Of a stretch of 64,000 nt of DNA, positions 37,701 through 51,700 are shown in pieces. Origin of the DNA: Hydractinia symbiolongicarpus (lineage: Eukaryota; Cnidaria; Hydrozoa; Anthoathecata; Hydractiniidae). Below the pieces are notes generated by a model. The model was given only the letters and a program-made list of their open reading frames with translations, did not search any database and was not told the DNA's origin. The first letter of the stretch is position 1. The number at the start of each line of letters is the position of its first letter. The position numbers were made by a program, and so were the translations under genes. Location: contig NC_079885.1 of the NCBI RefSeq assembly GCF_029227915.1, forward strand, positions 8,556,001 to 8,620,000, written 5' to 3'.

Positions 37701-39711
37701 GTTTAATAACATGTTACGGTATTTTTTTAGATATCGTAGACGGTGAAACCCGACGCCTGCTATCATAAATTTAATTTGCAAAAAAACTCCGATATTTTAT
37801 ATGCAGTCAGTGTATCATTCTCCGCAGTGAATAAAATCGTATTTTCTATGAACCATTGTTGATGTTGTTCATTTGTTTGACACGAGAAGATTTTGTTTAT
37901 TCTTTATTCATGTCATTAAACTAATTTAAATAGACCACATACGTTTTTTAAGTCTAAAGTTAGAAAATGATTGGTTCAATTAATGTTGTTTGATTTACTA
38001 TAATTAGGGTTAGTATTCGTAAGGTTTGATTGACTATAGTATAGTAGGTTAATACATGGCGAGAGAGCCAAAGTTAGAGCTATATACTGAACTGAGTCAA
38101 AACCTTTAAAAAAAAATTTAAAAAATTAACCGATTAAGTATTAAGGATACAAACGTTGCAAATTTACAGTTTACCATAAGCAATTGAAATTTTGATAAAA
38201 CAGGAGAAGTTTTCAAAATTCCTTTGCATGTATTTTAAATTGATAATATCTATTTATTTATTTATTTATTTTATCATCAATATTTACCCAGGATATACAT
38301 TTCAGAATAAATTTCTGCTTTTCAAATGTGTCCTGCTAATCTTCTCTTTATTTAAGAAAGGTGTCTTTTCTCTCAACTTCACGAACATTAGGCGGGACAA
38401 AAATTGAATGAACGAAAACAGGCTAAACAAAAATTAGATAAACTTGACATTGATAATCAGCCAGGCGGGGTAAAAATAGACAACAAAATTACACAGTAGA
38501 ACGAATTTGCCCAAAGTTTGATGAATGTAATTTGGGCAATGAGCTAACCCGTGTATGAACAGACACCTCGTAATTGGTAACACGTTTTGAAGGGGTAATT
38601 ACGTGGGCTGGTTCTCTTGGATTTTCCTATGTTGAAAATTATTATAAGAAAATAGTATTTTGGACGTAATAACTAATGTCATCAAAAAAGTAAAATCAAA
38701 CCTTGGCACTCACTTCAATTACCATGAGAATTTTCACTTTAAATTTTCATGTGCGAATCAGTATACCTCAACCCATTTCCGCACAAACCGATTTAGCGTG
38801 CATTTGGTTTTCGCGCGCCTTAAATATAAAAACACGCTTTCACGAATACTGTACTGCATATTAAAATAAAAAGTTTTTAAATTGTAAGTATAAAAGCATC
38901 GTTTGTAGGTTACGCCCAAAAGCCTCAATAATCTTGGATTTACGCTATTTCCGTACGAATTATCGATTTTATTTAAATGAAAATTGTGTAGATTAAATTA
39001 TTATTATTACAATACTTTTCTGATGTAAAACAGCCATTTAAATCTACTGCACACTGAATTGCAAGCCACATGTTAGGTAAACTTAATGTGAATTTTACGC
39101 ACATCTAAGTTTTGAGCAGGCAAATTTATAGAGAATTGTTTTTGGGCAACCAATTGTTCGCAGCAGCTCTGCGCGAAAGTTTTATGGATTGAAATACACG
39201 AAAGTTCTAATTTTTAAAAACACAGAAACTCAACCACGAAGATAAATACCGCGTTACTGTTCGTTTTTTTATATTTGACCGTGCAACCAAAAAGTGTGCA
39301 AGAAGCAACTCAACCCGAAACAAGATTTTTTTTCATTGTCGGGAAATTTTAAGAAATTCGTCGAACCTAATTAACATCGAAAATAATTCTGCGATAATGA
39401 AAGAATTTCGCAGTTTTTTGAATAGCGATATTTTCTTTCACGAAATATTTTGACACTAACAGGAAGTACCTGGGAGGAAGGCGTATTTTAGGACGTTTTT
39501 TCACACTACTAACTGCCACATTCAGAAGTGTGTAACGTTAATGTATTCTGCTTAAGAACAAATAAGATCTCGTTGGCAGTATTGGATGGGGGCAAAAAAA
39601 AAAGAAAATGGTATAATAATAATAAAGAAAAGAGTGTTGTGTGAATGTTTGTGTGTATTAAAAGCAATTTTTCTGTATTAAAATAAATTTAAATATATAA
39701 ATAATTTTATT

Positions 39712-42700
39712 TTATTCGTTCCATTCCTGATTTTCATTTTCGTCGTTCTCTTCATTTTGAGCTACGCCATCATTCCTAATGGAAACAAAGTATAGATATA
39801 AGGCGTCATTTACACGTGAAGAAAACACTACTTCTCTAAATACCACCTTACCATAAATTAAATACCAAGGAAATTGTTCCAATTTTGCGAAAATTAGTTC
39901 CCGCGAATTTTTTTTTCTTTTTTAAAAACAATTTACACTTCTTTTTTCTGATTTACCGAGAACTACATAATATAAAATGCGAATTTTAACCATTTTTTAT
40001 ATTATGTCTCCTAATAAAAGCAGTATGAATTGAGAAACGAAATGTCATTCGTCAAGAAATTTGATTCTCGCGAAATATTAAGACATGTAAACCTAGCGAA
40101 AATTAAATTTTATGTTTAAAAAATTTCCCTCGAAAAATAATTTCCCCAAGGTAAATAAATCTTTCATATCCGTCTCCTGATAAATGCCTTTTTCTTACGC
40201 CCTGCCTAAAACGTTAATTTGGCTAAATACACATCTTTATATGCGACAGAGTTGTTAAATGACTTCAGCTGAAATTGGGAGCTAAATTCCTGAGTGAAAA
40301 AATCCCTTGTATTCTAATAGATAAAAATAGTCGTCAACCAATAGAAATATACGCAGGGTCGACCGTCCTTTATATATCGCATTTCATGTTTCCGTAAAAC
40401 AAACAAACTGACAGACGATGGCTACTATTATAGAGACATTGAAGCACAAATGTAACACGTGTGAAGCTGAAATCCCGTAAGTTTTGAATACTACGAAAAG
40501 TTTATTCAAAACGACACAAAATAGAAAACACACCTGTACGTCATGGTATTCAGTAGCTCTCTCATCGCGTTCATTAGTTGCTGCGCTCCTCCTGCGATTG
40601 GATTGTTAACAGCAGCTGCTCCTTCGTTTAGATCCTGTGCTGCGTGTTGTATAGCGCGAGCGTTGGGCGGTTCTTCTTGATTGTTGCGTTGTGCATTTTC
40701 CTGGAATGAAAAGAAGATTGGGATGTTTTTATTACCACGCAACATAAAATACAGGAGTCGAGAAACTCAATAACATGTATGCTACATTAAGACAGACATT
40801 TTTGCAGGAAGAAATTATTGCGGAAGTTATTTTCACCATTTTGGCCCCAGTTCGCAAAATATATACTTCTTAAAACAAATCGCAAAAATAAGTCTTGCAA
40901 AAATTCCTTTCCATTGGGTATTTCGTCTTACTCAAAGTCGATACACTTTCTTTGTGAGCAATACGAGACACAAGTTGAATGTGTAAATAAATAAAAAGAA
41001 AGAAAACTGGCACTAACAGGGATTATATAAAAAAAAAATAGTTTTCAAGCAACAAGTAAGGAACAGCTTTTTTTTGTTAAGAAAGAAACTATAAACAACA
41101 TCGAGCTTACAGCAGAATTGTTACGCGCGCTTATTCTTACTCTGGTGAAGAATATGTGGTTTCTACAGTTTCTACAATAACAACTTGGCAATGCTAATTA
41201 CCATGCACTCAAATTTGTTCGCTTAACACTCCTGCCAGAACGACAATGAGCAAACAGAATTGGCTCATGTCGAATTTGCTTTATTTTTACCGCCGCAGTT
41301 ATCAATGAGATCGGAATAATTCACAAAAACAGGCTAAGACTACAGCATATTATAACACACCTGGTTATATGAAGGCATCAGCGACTGCAAAAACAATGTC
41401 AACATGTTTCTCCTCTCCTGACTTGTATGTTGTCTAAACAAAAAATCCGTAAATAAATCACAATATAAAATATTAAACGCGAAAATCTAGCACAGAATGA
41501 AAAAAAAAATGTTTCCTTTTGGTTACTTCTTATCAAAAACGAACAAATGAAACAATGGCTTTAGGCATATAGTGTTTCTAAGGTTAATTTCAGTCCATTT
41601 TGTAATTTTGCATTGTCGTCTTTGCTATCCGAAGGGTGATTGGGGTTCCAAAGTCTTAGATTATTCTGCAATTAATTAATATCAACGCTAAATAATTACA
41701 TACGGCTGCAAAACCCCGTCCTTAAAGAAATAGTAAGGCGCACCAAGATTTAAAGCCCTAGACACACACAACACACACAACTTTTCAAGTTTTGTGAATA
41801 AACTGTTCCACTAATATGAATTAAGTTTTTTTAGTTAATTGAGCACTTTTAATAAAAAAAATTGATAAAACAATTTGAATAGTTACCTAGTTGGTCTTTC
41901 ATACCCAACAATAGAATCAGATGGCGGTAAAGGATCATGTGTCATTATGGACTGATTGCGTACTTCCTAAAATACGGAACAACATAAAATCAATCCACAC
42001 AATCTTTTAAGATATATCAACATCAAGGATCATCGAAACTTCTCTCCTACATAATTTTTGCTTTATGATTTTTATACTTTGAAAGATTTAAAATTGATAC
42101 TTTATGTCTATAGACCAAAAATAATGTGTGTACTATTATCAACATTGTTTTTGCCAAAATTGTCAAAAAGAAACATTTCTGATCTGAAGATATTATTTCG
42201 GTTTGTCTGTTCAGTATTCATATTACTATGGAAAGTTTATGGTGACGTTTCGGGAGTAGGTGACGCTTCGGGAGGCCCGATGATGGGAGAAGGATTTCCC
42301 GAAACGTCACCTACTAAATTATCATGTTCAAGAAATGATAAACTTTCCACAGTAATATTTCTGATCTGCTCACTATATAATCAGGTCCTTAAATTTCTTA
42401 TCAAAAATAAAAGTAGAACTTTAAATGTTTAAAAATGAACTCTGTCTCATGGCAGGATATCTTTAGCATTCTACAAAATGAAATTTTAGCAAATCGTCTC
42501 TTTCTACGTCTATAAAATATTACTTCTTAACTTGGATCAATGTGTTGATGGCTCTTTTCATCACTTTTGTTCTTCAATGTGTTTTGACAAAAGCAACAAT
42601 ACACGCTTTTTCTCTTTAAGAATATGCTTTATAAGAATATCAGGTTGGGATTTCAGGTTGGAAACGATAGATCTATTGTTTAAAACAATAGAGAAATAAA

Positions 42701-45700
42701 AATAATGACCAGCCTGGTTAGAAAAATACTTACAACGGGTAATGCCCTCATGGCTTCTTTTATGTCTACAAAATAAAAAGTTGTGTTAAGCAGGTGAAAA
42801 GAGTACGCGTTATGCTTGAAAAAACAACTTTCCAGCAACGGCAGAATATTCATTCAAAACATGGACATTATTAAAGTCTCAACGTCTCAATGAGTATAAT
42901 TGTAACGTTACCATTCAAATGGAGGGAAGAGGGAGGAATATTGATATCTAGCAGGAGTTAGATGCTTATTAAGGTGATTGCCGCCATCAGAAGAATTTTA
43001 GATTTTTAGTTGTATAAGACAAAAATGCTGAAATTTTGTAAGCTGTATAGGTCCTGTGTTTACTCATAAAATGTTTTCGCAAATTATAGCGTCCTTACCT
43101 AAAAATTTGAAACAAACAAAAACGAGTCTCAATTTTTTATGAAGTAACCTTAATCATGTTCAAGTTATGATGACAAAAAATATCAAATTTAGTATTACCA
43201 CACATTTGAAATCATAATGTATGCAGCATAATTAAGTCTGAAAATCTTTAAATACAATAACTTGGGAATGAGAAAGTCTTTTTAAAATTTTGAAAAACTT
43301 ATTTTAAAACATGAGTTCAGTATTATGTTTATTTTGAGATCCCTTTGAAGATGTCAAGATGATGTAGTTGTATGAAGAATCACTTCGTTAAGTTTTGCTT
43401 GATGCTTAGAAATAATAATTTGATTTCAATTTAAACATAATATAAGCTATAGCTTTTGCCAAGAAGTTTTTTTGTACCTGATATAACAATGTGTCGCAAT
43501 ACGTTACGTGGAGAGACCTTGTATCTGCTCTTCCGCCTACAATAAAAAAGCGTCACATTTATTATCTTGTTAGGAAGCAAAATGCATGTTGCTTTGTTGT
43601 AAAACACCTTGTTTCAAATTTTCTCACTTTTCCATACTTAATTTATGACAAACTGCTACACCTCTGATCAAAAAAGAGACAAAACTTGGGACGTTTGCTC
43701 GCTTTGCTTTTCTGATTACTCTGCCTTCAAATACTATCCAAGGCGTTGCTGTTAACCCTGGCAACCTTGTGTTAATTTGAGCGTATTTTTTGAATTTTTA
43801 CGGCGGATATAATTTTCAAGCCGCCGGCACATCGTCAATTGTATAATGCGTGCTGGAGGTTCCATGCAAAGTAAAATGAATACGCCACTAATTAACACGG
43901 TTATTCTCAAAAAGTAAAAACAGTCGGATTAAAATGTCAAATACACCATAAGCGGGGTTATCACTTATATTAGCCAGTCACATTTGATGAGATTTGAGGG
44001 CTTTAGAATTTTCTAATATTTTTGAGATAACGTGTTTTCAAAAATAAATAAATAAATAAATAAAATGAGAAAGTAAAGAGCAAATTATTGCTGTACAAAT
44101 GAAGCATTTCTACACATTTTAAAAATAAACATGCGTTTCGTTATAACTTTAAAGTTGAGGAGATTTGAGGAAAAATTTGTGACAAAAAACCTCCTTTTAG
44201 AGGACATTTGAGAAGTTTCGAGGAGGCGTAGCAACCCTGCTTAAGGGAAGTAGTTTTCAAGGGAAGATATCTCCCTATTCCTATAGATAGGATAGGAATA
44301 GGGAGATATCTTAATGCAGACACTAATAATTTTTCGAGATATTTTTTTGAGATATTTTGCAAGAAAGAATTTTCAAGAATTCGATCACTAAATCGCGAAA
44401 TCTCGTAAATTTTTAAAAATTTCTAGACGCTAAAAGTGTATGATAATGTATAAATAAGCTACCGTTGGGTGTTGTTTTAATTTACTTAACCAAAATTGTC
44501 ATGCACATTTATATAATTTTTAAACTGTGATGTTATACATGTGTATTATACATGTGTATGAAGCGATTGTAAATTTGTTAGACACAGACATAGTAATTGA
44601 AGAAGGCAACACGTTTGACGTTGGATGACGTTTTTTAGTTTAGATACGCAGTTGGAAAAACAAAATAAGCTTGACAATAGTAAGCCAATTTATTCTCATT
44701 TCTATAAAAAATGATCCTGAAGATTATTCTTAAGATACTCTTGATTTTTAAGTAAATCCCAGCTTCGTATTCTTAAAAAATCTGTATCTGTAACGCAATT
44801 GTTTTTTTCTTTAGGGAATATGTCAAAGGTATTAAAAGGGATTTGGTTGAATAAATAGTTTATTCAACCAAATAAGAATACACAAAATACCTTTCTGTTG
44901 CGTTTTCAATCTCTTCTTTATATTTCTGCATGTTATCGATGATATATTTACAGTTTTCTGCCAGCCAGTCAAGAATTTCAGGTGGCTTCCACAAAGAGGA
45001 ACACCTACCCACATATAAAGATATCAACTGGTTTAAAGGTGAAGCTTGCCGTAAGTAAGACGTTGGATCAAAATAGGGATGACTTTTGATTGTATCGTCA
45101 AGTGAGATGCCACACTTGTCCATTAGCTCCACGAGCAACGATGGAAAGGAGATCAATGCTTTTCGTAACTAATAAATAAAAGAGAGTTTGTAAAATGTTT
45201 ACAATTTCAAATTTGAATCATATTGCTGATGAGGTTAAAACTATCAACCCTACACAAAATTGTACGAAGGGTAGTTTGTTTCACTATTGTAATCATCCAC
45301 GCTTCTTCAAACATGTTAACTTAAAGCTTGGATAACTTAAACATTTGAAACTGTTAAAGGATGTTATCTAATGTGGCTTTCATAAAACAAGGAGTTTCTT
45401 AAGAAGAAAAGTCTAGGTTACGAGTAACACATGGTAGTAGTAAAATTACATTATGGATAATATAATACTACGGGTATAATACTACGTCTGTCTGCCTGTC
45501 ATGTAAAATGGTTTCGCAAGCAGCAAGACTCACGCCGTGCGGTATAAAAAACCCGGCGCACCGATTTTTCCACAGGCCACCGACTACTCAGTTATATTAA
45601 TACAAATCCCGGACAACAAAAGGATTTGTTCGATTTTACTTGTAAAATTTAAACCTTGACGAGTCAACTTCTCGTGAAGAAAAGAATACAAAAAGCAGCA

Positions 45701-48700
45701 AAAAAAACAAGATAATAAAATAAGTTGTCATTTAAAAATACAGTTGATAAGTCAAAGCGAGACGCGAATTATGAGAGGTTTTTCAGATTATTTCGGTCAA
45801 ATTTTGAAAAGACAATAAACAGAGACGATCACGATGTAGGGTATTGAAGAAGAGCGATATTTACAAATAGGCACATTTGTTTGGCGAAAATGATTGTTCA
45901 TGTTGACTTTAAGTTCGCCTCAGCACTTGTACGTTAAAAGAAGGTTATATTTTGGTGTTACTCAACTGATTGTATACTTTAGTTTTCAAAGTAACTTTGC
46001 TTCTTTCACATAATAAGCTTTTGTAAAATGTTCAGCAATTCATTTGGAAATATAGCTCCTCTTTGCTGAGATTGAAAGAAAATATCAAGCAAAACTTGAA
46101 TTACATGATGAAAAGAAATCCAAAAGACACAAAAATTTGTTCAATTTAGATCACCCTTCTAATTAAAGGAGTTCGAAAGTCATTTAATGGCCATTTTACA
46201 ATTTTCATAAACACAAAGGTCACCTTTCAAAAACGTTCTTCACGCTAAATTTTATGAAGATATTCCAAAAACAGGTTATGTTTCTTACATTTCAAAACGT
46301 TCTTTTTATTTGATTGAATAATCTATTTACTTTTATGGCTTTTTAGCTTTATACATCTTCATATGCAAACCTAATAATGGAATATAATAGTTTTGTTGCA
46401 AATAAAAGTTTTAAACGAAGAAGCCACAAAGATGGCTACAAAAGAATCAGATTTTCCGAATTGCGCAGAACTGTTCCCTTAAAATCTTATACCGTCAAAT
46501 CTTCCATTTTAAGACCTTAGAAACGGTTGTTTAAAAACCAAACTAAAGAAAAAATATATACCGCTCGATTAGCTTCATCTAATTTTCCAAGATAAAACTT
46601 CGCCATAGCATATGAAAATGCAAAGTTAGGCAGTAATGTGACGTTTCTACTAAGCTCATATTCGTCAGTGAATTGTATAAAATAGGCATACTCTTCTGCT
46701 TTTAATGCGTAGTAGTCGATAAGAAAAAACACACAAAGTGGATCTTCTGAAGGGTCCAACCTAGAAGATACAGATGTTTAAAAGAAGGAAATGTTTCAGT
46801 GTCCATCCTAAACATTTAGAGGAGATGTGTTTAAGGGTCCAGCCTAACACATTTAGAGGAGATGCAAGGATCGATCCTACAGCACACAGAGGAGATCTGT
46901 TTGAGCGACAAGCCTATAACAAAGAGAGATGTGTTTTATGGCTCAAGTGTAAAACATATAGATGTGTTTATATGCATTATGCTAATTATATCACAAAACA
47001 AGATTTGTATTCATCCTAAGAGAAGATTCCCAGGAAACACAACCTGAAATGGATGGACCTGAATAGCATCTACTACTCAAACAAACAAAAACAACAATAA
47101 CAGCACCGTCTTGTAAATTATAGTGATGTATTAGCACAATGGCTAGAACTGATATTTTAAAACTGGAACCAGTTTGTGTTTAAGTTGGGTGCCATGATAT
47201 AATATACCGAAATGTTATGATATGTATACCAGAGGTATTTTTAATTTTGTTCAATCTTTGAATAATGATTTCTTCTGTCACTTTAAATCGACACAACAAA
47301 ACTGATACTTTTTTACAAAATACTGTAGGGACGTAATCACGCAGAAAAATGCTTCCCTTGATTCATCCTGGGTTTTTTTTTTAAGAAAACATTTCCCACG
47401 AGAATAACTTTTAACATGTCTCACTTACCCTAATAAAACTTTACAGAATTCCAATGAAGTGCGATAACATGCTAAAGGCAAGAAACAGAAACGTTAAACA
47501 TAGTAATTCAAACTAAAAAACAAACAAACTTGCGACATTTATAATTTCTGGACTTCTTCAAAACATCAAATCAAACAGAGATGGATAATTTACCTTTGTC
47601 CCCAACGTATTTTATATGACGGAACAATGCCAAGAAAAAAGGCCTATAAACAAATTAATAATTTTGCATTAAAAAAAGGGTAAGGGTTACTACTAATGGC
47701 TTTGGAAATTTAATTTGAATAGGTGGTTCATCCAAACTTCAGTGTGGTGCATTACCCTCTATACAACATTGTTTTAATGTGTTACACATTTAAACTCACA
47801 ACAACATCATGGTGTACAAGAAAAAAATAAAATAAAAAATAAAACAAGAATTACACCTATTTTCAGCCCTTTTGTATTCCAGTCTACATATGCCTTGCGT
47901 TATATTAAATAATGTATGGAAACTGCATTCGAAAACATACAGCGCACGTTCTAAAAAGAACAGGGGAAATACAAATGAATATGTGAATGACAAAAAATGA
48001 GAGTTAGAAAAAAGTGTGCATGTGGATACCACCCTACTATGGTATTCAATTTTCAGTCTTGTATTAAAAGATGTCCTTCTAAGAAATAAAGATTATTGAA
48101 AAATCTTTTATGGTTTAAATTATTGATCACATCTTAGTACTGTCGAGTATTATATTTTAAATCTTCACATGCCAAACAAATTCAGTTACTTGACCAATTA
48201 CCATTTTGTGGTTAACTACTTGGTATCTATATCTATTAATATCTCGAACACCTTTTCAATCATTTTTAAACTTCAAGAATTACGAACCAACCCAAAAAAG
48301 AAATTTTGCAACCCAAAAAAGAAATCTTGCAACTTATTTTAATCTCAGATGATTACTTGTTAAACATTTACCGATTAGTTCTGCAGCCATCTGATAATCT
48401 TCATTCATTTTGCATATTTCACTAAGTTGTAGCATAGAATCGATATGATAAGGGTGTGCATTTAACAGTGCCTGAAAAAGAACATGATAATGAAAGAAAC
48501 AGCCTGTTATTTTCATTTAATAAACGAATAGGTACCATAATAGGAGAGGAAAGACTCATGTCGACACATTGTTGAGAGTACTGACAAGGATTCTCCCCAC
48601 GATAAGGTTACGTGGGCAGATATTAGGGAGGGAGGAGGAAAAGTGATTGAAATAAAACCACGAGACAACTGCGTGACAGCCTGAGACATCCAATCTATTT

Positions 48701-51700
48701 TTGTACTGAATGCAAAGTCGAAAAAAACTGTTCCATAGTGGACAATCACTGTAATGTTTTTGTTGTGATTGAAGCCATCCACCCCAAAACTGGAATCTTG
48801 AAATCTCGTTACTAGCCTCAAAACTCACCATAATGTTGTTATGATCAAGTGATTCTACAGCATCATAAAATAGGAATTGTATTTTTCTGTATGCTTCTTG
48901 ATGTTCAAACGTAAAAACTGATGCACTGCTTCCACTAGAAGAGAAAAAATGAGAAACACATTGTAGCTGAGAAACACATTGTAGCAATTACAGAAAAAAT
49001 ATATTGGAAATATGAAACATCTTGTTTTTTAGGAAACATCTCCAACACTTCACAATTTTTTCTTATGGTCATCTGCATTGCACAGGTACTAAGGGGCCAT
49101 CGAAACATTAACTACAATGTTTACCACTTTCCCTACACGCCTTGAAGGAGATTTTAACAAATTTAGTACCACCCCAACTTATTATGCAACATTTTGAATG
49201 CTATGAATGAATTTCTTTTTATGTTTTAAAATGCTCTGGCAAAAAGTTCGAAAATGTCATCTTATTCTATATAGCATTTTAAAACCTTTTGCACAAATCT
49301 TTTGAAATTTTTGAGGGTAAAAATCTCCTTGAAAGAAACATGTTTTTATGTTAATTAAAAATGATGGTATATTTCTTAGACAAACTTTTTTCTTTTACGT
49401 TACAAAAAAGCTAAGACAAATTTCTACCATCCCTGAAGTATTAAGTAATTTATGAAAGGCCCCTAAGGATTTAAAATGTCGAAATTTCTACCTTTTGTCT
49501 GACTTCACTGGATTCATTGTTAGTCCTAAAATTAAAAAACAAAAGTCGATACACAGCTGTCCAAAAGAATTTATTTTGAGTGGCTACATCACCCATGACA
49601 AGAAACCAACTTTTTAAACTTGTTTAATTTTCGTGACATAATAAAAATATTCTCCAAAAAAGAGTCCTATAATATTTAAGAATCTTTTGACTAATATTTA
49701 GATTTCTAATCATTCATTCTCGTGAAGTCTAGCATTGATGTAGGTTTTCTTCAAGGTTTCTGTGTGTGATAATTTTAAAATTATAAATTCACAAACATGA
49801 CATTTTAACAACTATTAATAATTGCAAAACTTGAAAGTTATATTATATTTAAACAAATAAAAAAATTGTTGTTTTCCACTTCAACAGTAAAAAAGGGGTT
49901 TCTTAGAAAATGGTACATACCTAATTTTGTCATTGGTGGCCAATTTTGACGTGGTGTAACTAGCCTATAAGTATAAAAAAATATATGTCACCTGTCATAT
50001 TATTGGGCTGCCAGTTTTAGGAGTGTGATTACACTTACGTTGTCATTCTTTTATGTCTCCTTTCATGTGGATTTCGTCTAAAACAATGAAGGAAGGCTTT
50101 ATTTTTTAAATTCATATTAGCTGCCACACACAAAACGCTCAAAAAATTAAAAAATTTAGTTATTTCGAATTCTAACATGCTTTAAGGCTAACACCATTAC
50201 TCCTCGATCCTTCATTGCTCTATGAGCGTGCTTATTTTGATAAATATATACATTCCTAAAGAAACGCAAACCGTAGAAGGGTACATTAACTAAATTGAAA
50301 AACAATGATACCTTCTCTCACTTTTGACAACAGCAGCACCAAACTTTCGTTTCATTTCATTGTCTGTGCTGAGATTTCTAAAAATTTGTAATAAAAAACA
50401 CATTTTTACGACATGGAAAGTTTTGTCACTATTTATCTTTATATAATTTAGATTAAAATGCATGACTTATGGCATTAATTAACAGAGAGGTTGTCTCTAG
50501 TACTTTTACATTTTTAGTATTTTTAAATTATAAATTGCTTTAAACTTCTTTGTCTTTTTCATTTATGCTGCGATAACTTTTAAAATGATACATGTGGTGA
50601 GCATTTTGTAAACAAACAGCTGCTTCTATCTCTTCGTTATTGTCTGTTAATGTGTAGAGACTGAATACGAAAGCTTATGGTAAATCTTATGGTAAAAAAA
50701 AAAAATCATCCTAACAAATCATTTGCCACGAAACGCAATTTTTTTACTGGTGAAAAATATTTGCCCATGAATTATAATACCATTAGGTAATGACATGCAA
50801 CGCTGAGAGAAGATGCATTAAAATACAAACAAATGGTTGTTATGCAAGTTTTAAAGTTTTTTATAGCCTTGATGAAAATTAATTAAAAACACTTTGCTTA
50901 CACAATTTATACACAAAAAAGGCGACATATTATATACAACATAGCATCTAACAAAAGCCTTACCTTGGATCCACATACAGGATTGACTTGGTTTTAAATA
51001 TTGGAGTGTTATCATTTGACAAACCTTTTTCAAAAAATATATAACTATTTTTTAAAATTTTATAATGACATGCTTATTTAAGTTGAGCAAGAATTAAAGC
51101 TCTGTAGATTTATATACAATGTAGATCATTTTTTACTTGGAAAATAAGATTGTGTTAATCTTTCTTGCATTTCCATTTTATTCTATTTTTTTTACTTTTA
51201 AACAACAGTGCTCTCACATTTTTACCGAATAGAATAATAAAGGAGATTCGGCTTTTCTTTGTTTGAAATATTTTTGTGTTACTTCTGGTTGATAATAATG
51301 TATTTTCGAACTTTTAAACAACACATGGTTAAAAATGGCATTAGACAAAACCTTTCTCTAAATATTTCATTCTTCACAAACTGTATTTCATAGTGCAATT
51401 TAATTTTTCCTTGCAAAACAGGAACTAATAACCACTGTGTACAAGGTTGGCATACAACATATAAGCCTTTATACTACTATGACTCACAAAAAACGTTATA
51501 GTAACATTGTTTCAAACGTAATCAAAAAGCCGAAAACATTACTTGCGGCTGACGGAGAAGCAGTTGTGGTGATGCCAAGCATTTTGTTAACTTCTTTCAC
51601 AGAACGATCAATTTCATCAAGCTAAAATATAAAAAAAGTTACTTTGAAGGTATCAAATTTTGAAGACACTAAAGTTAAGTAAATAACAAATTATATATTT

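Larger units (their letters stand above)
36613..39711. other. Tail-to-tail region between DDX27 and TCF25
   Basis: The two genes converge here. It should hold both 3' UTRs. It contains a TA-flanked MITE (36731-37216) and a 31-bp minisatellite (37549-37700). On the TCF25 side an AATAAA-like run overlaps the stop codon region, but in sequence this AT-rich it is weak evidence for a poly(A) signal. No supported gene. Confidence 0.5.

Noticed and set aside
46780-46920. Short repeats with AGAGGAGAT as a minisatellite
   Set aside because: Units are too irregular in length and sequence to define a period.
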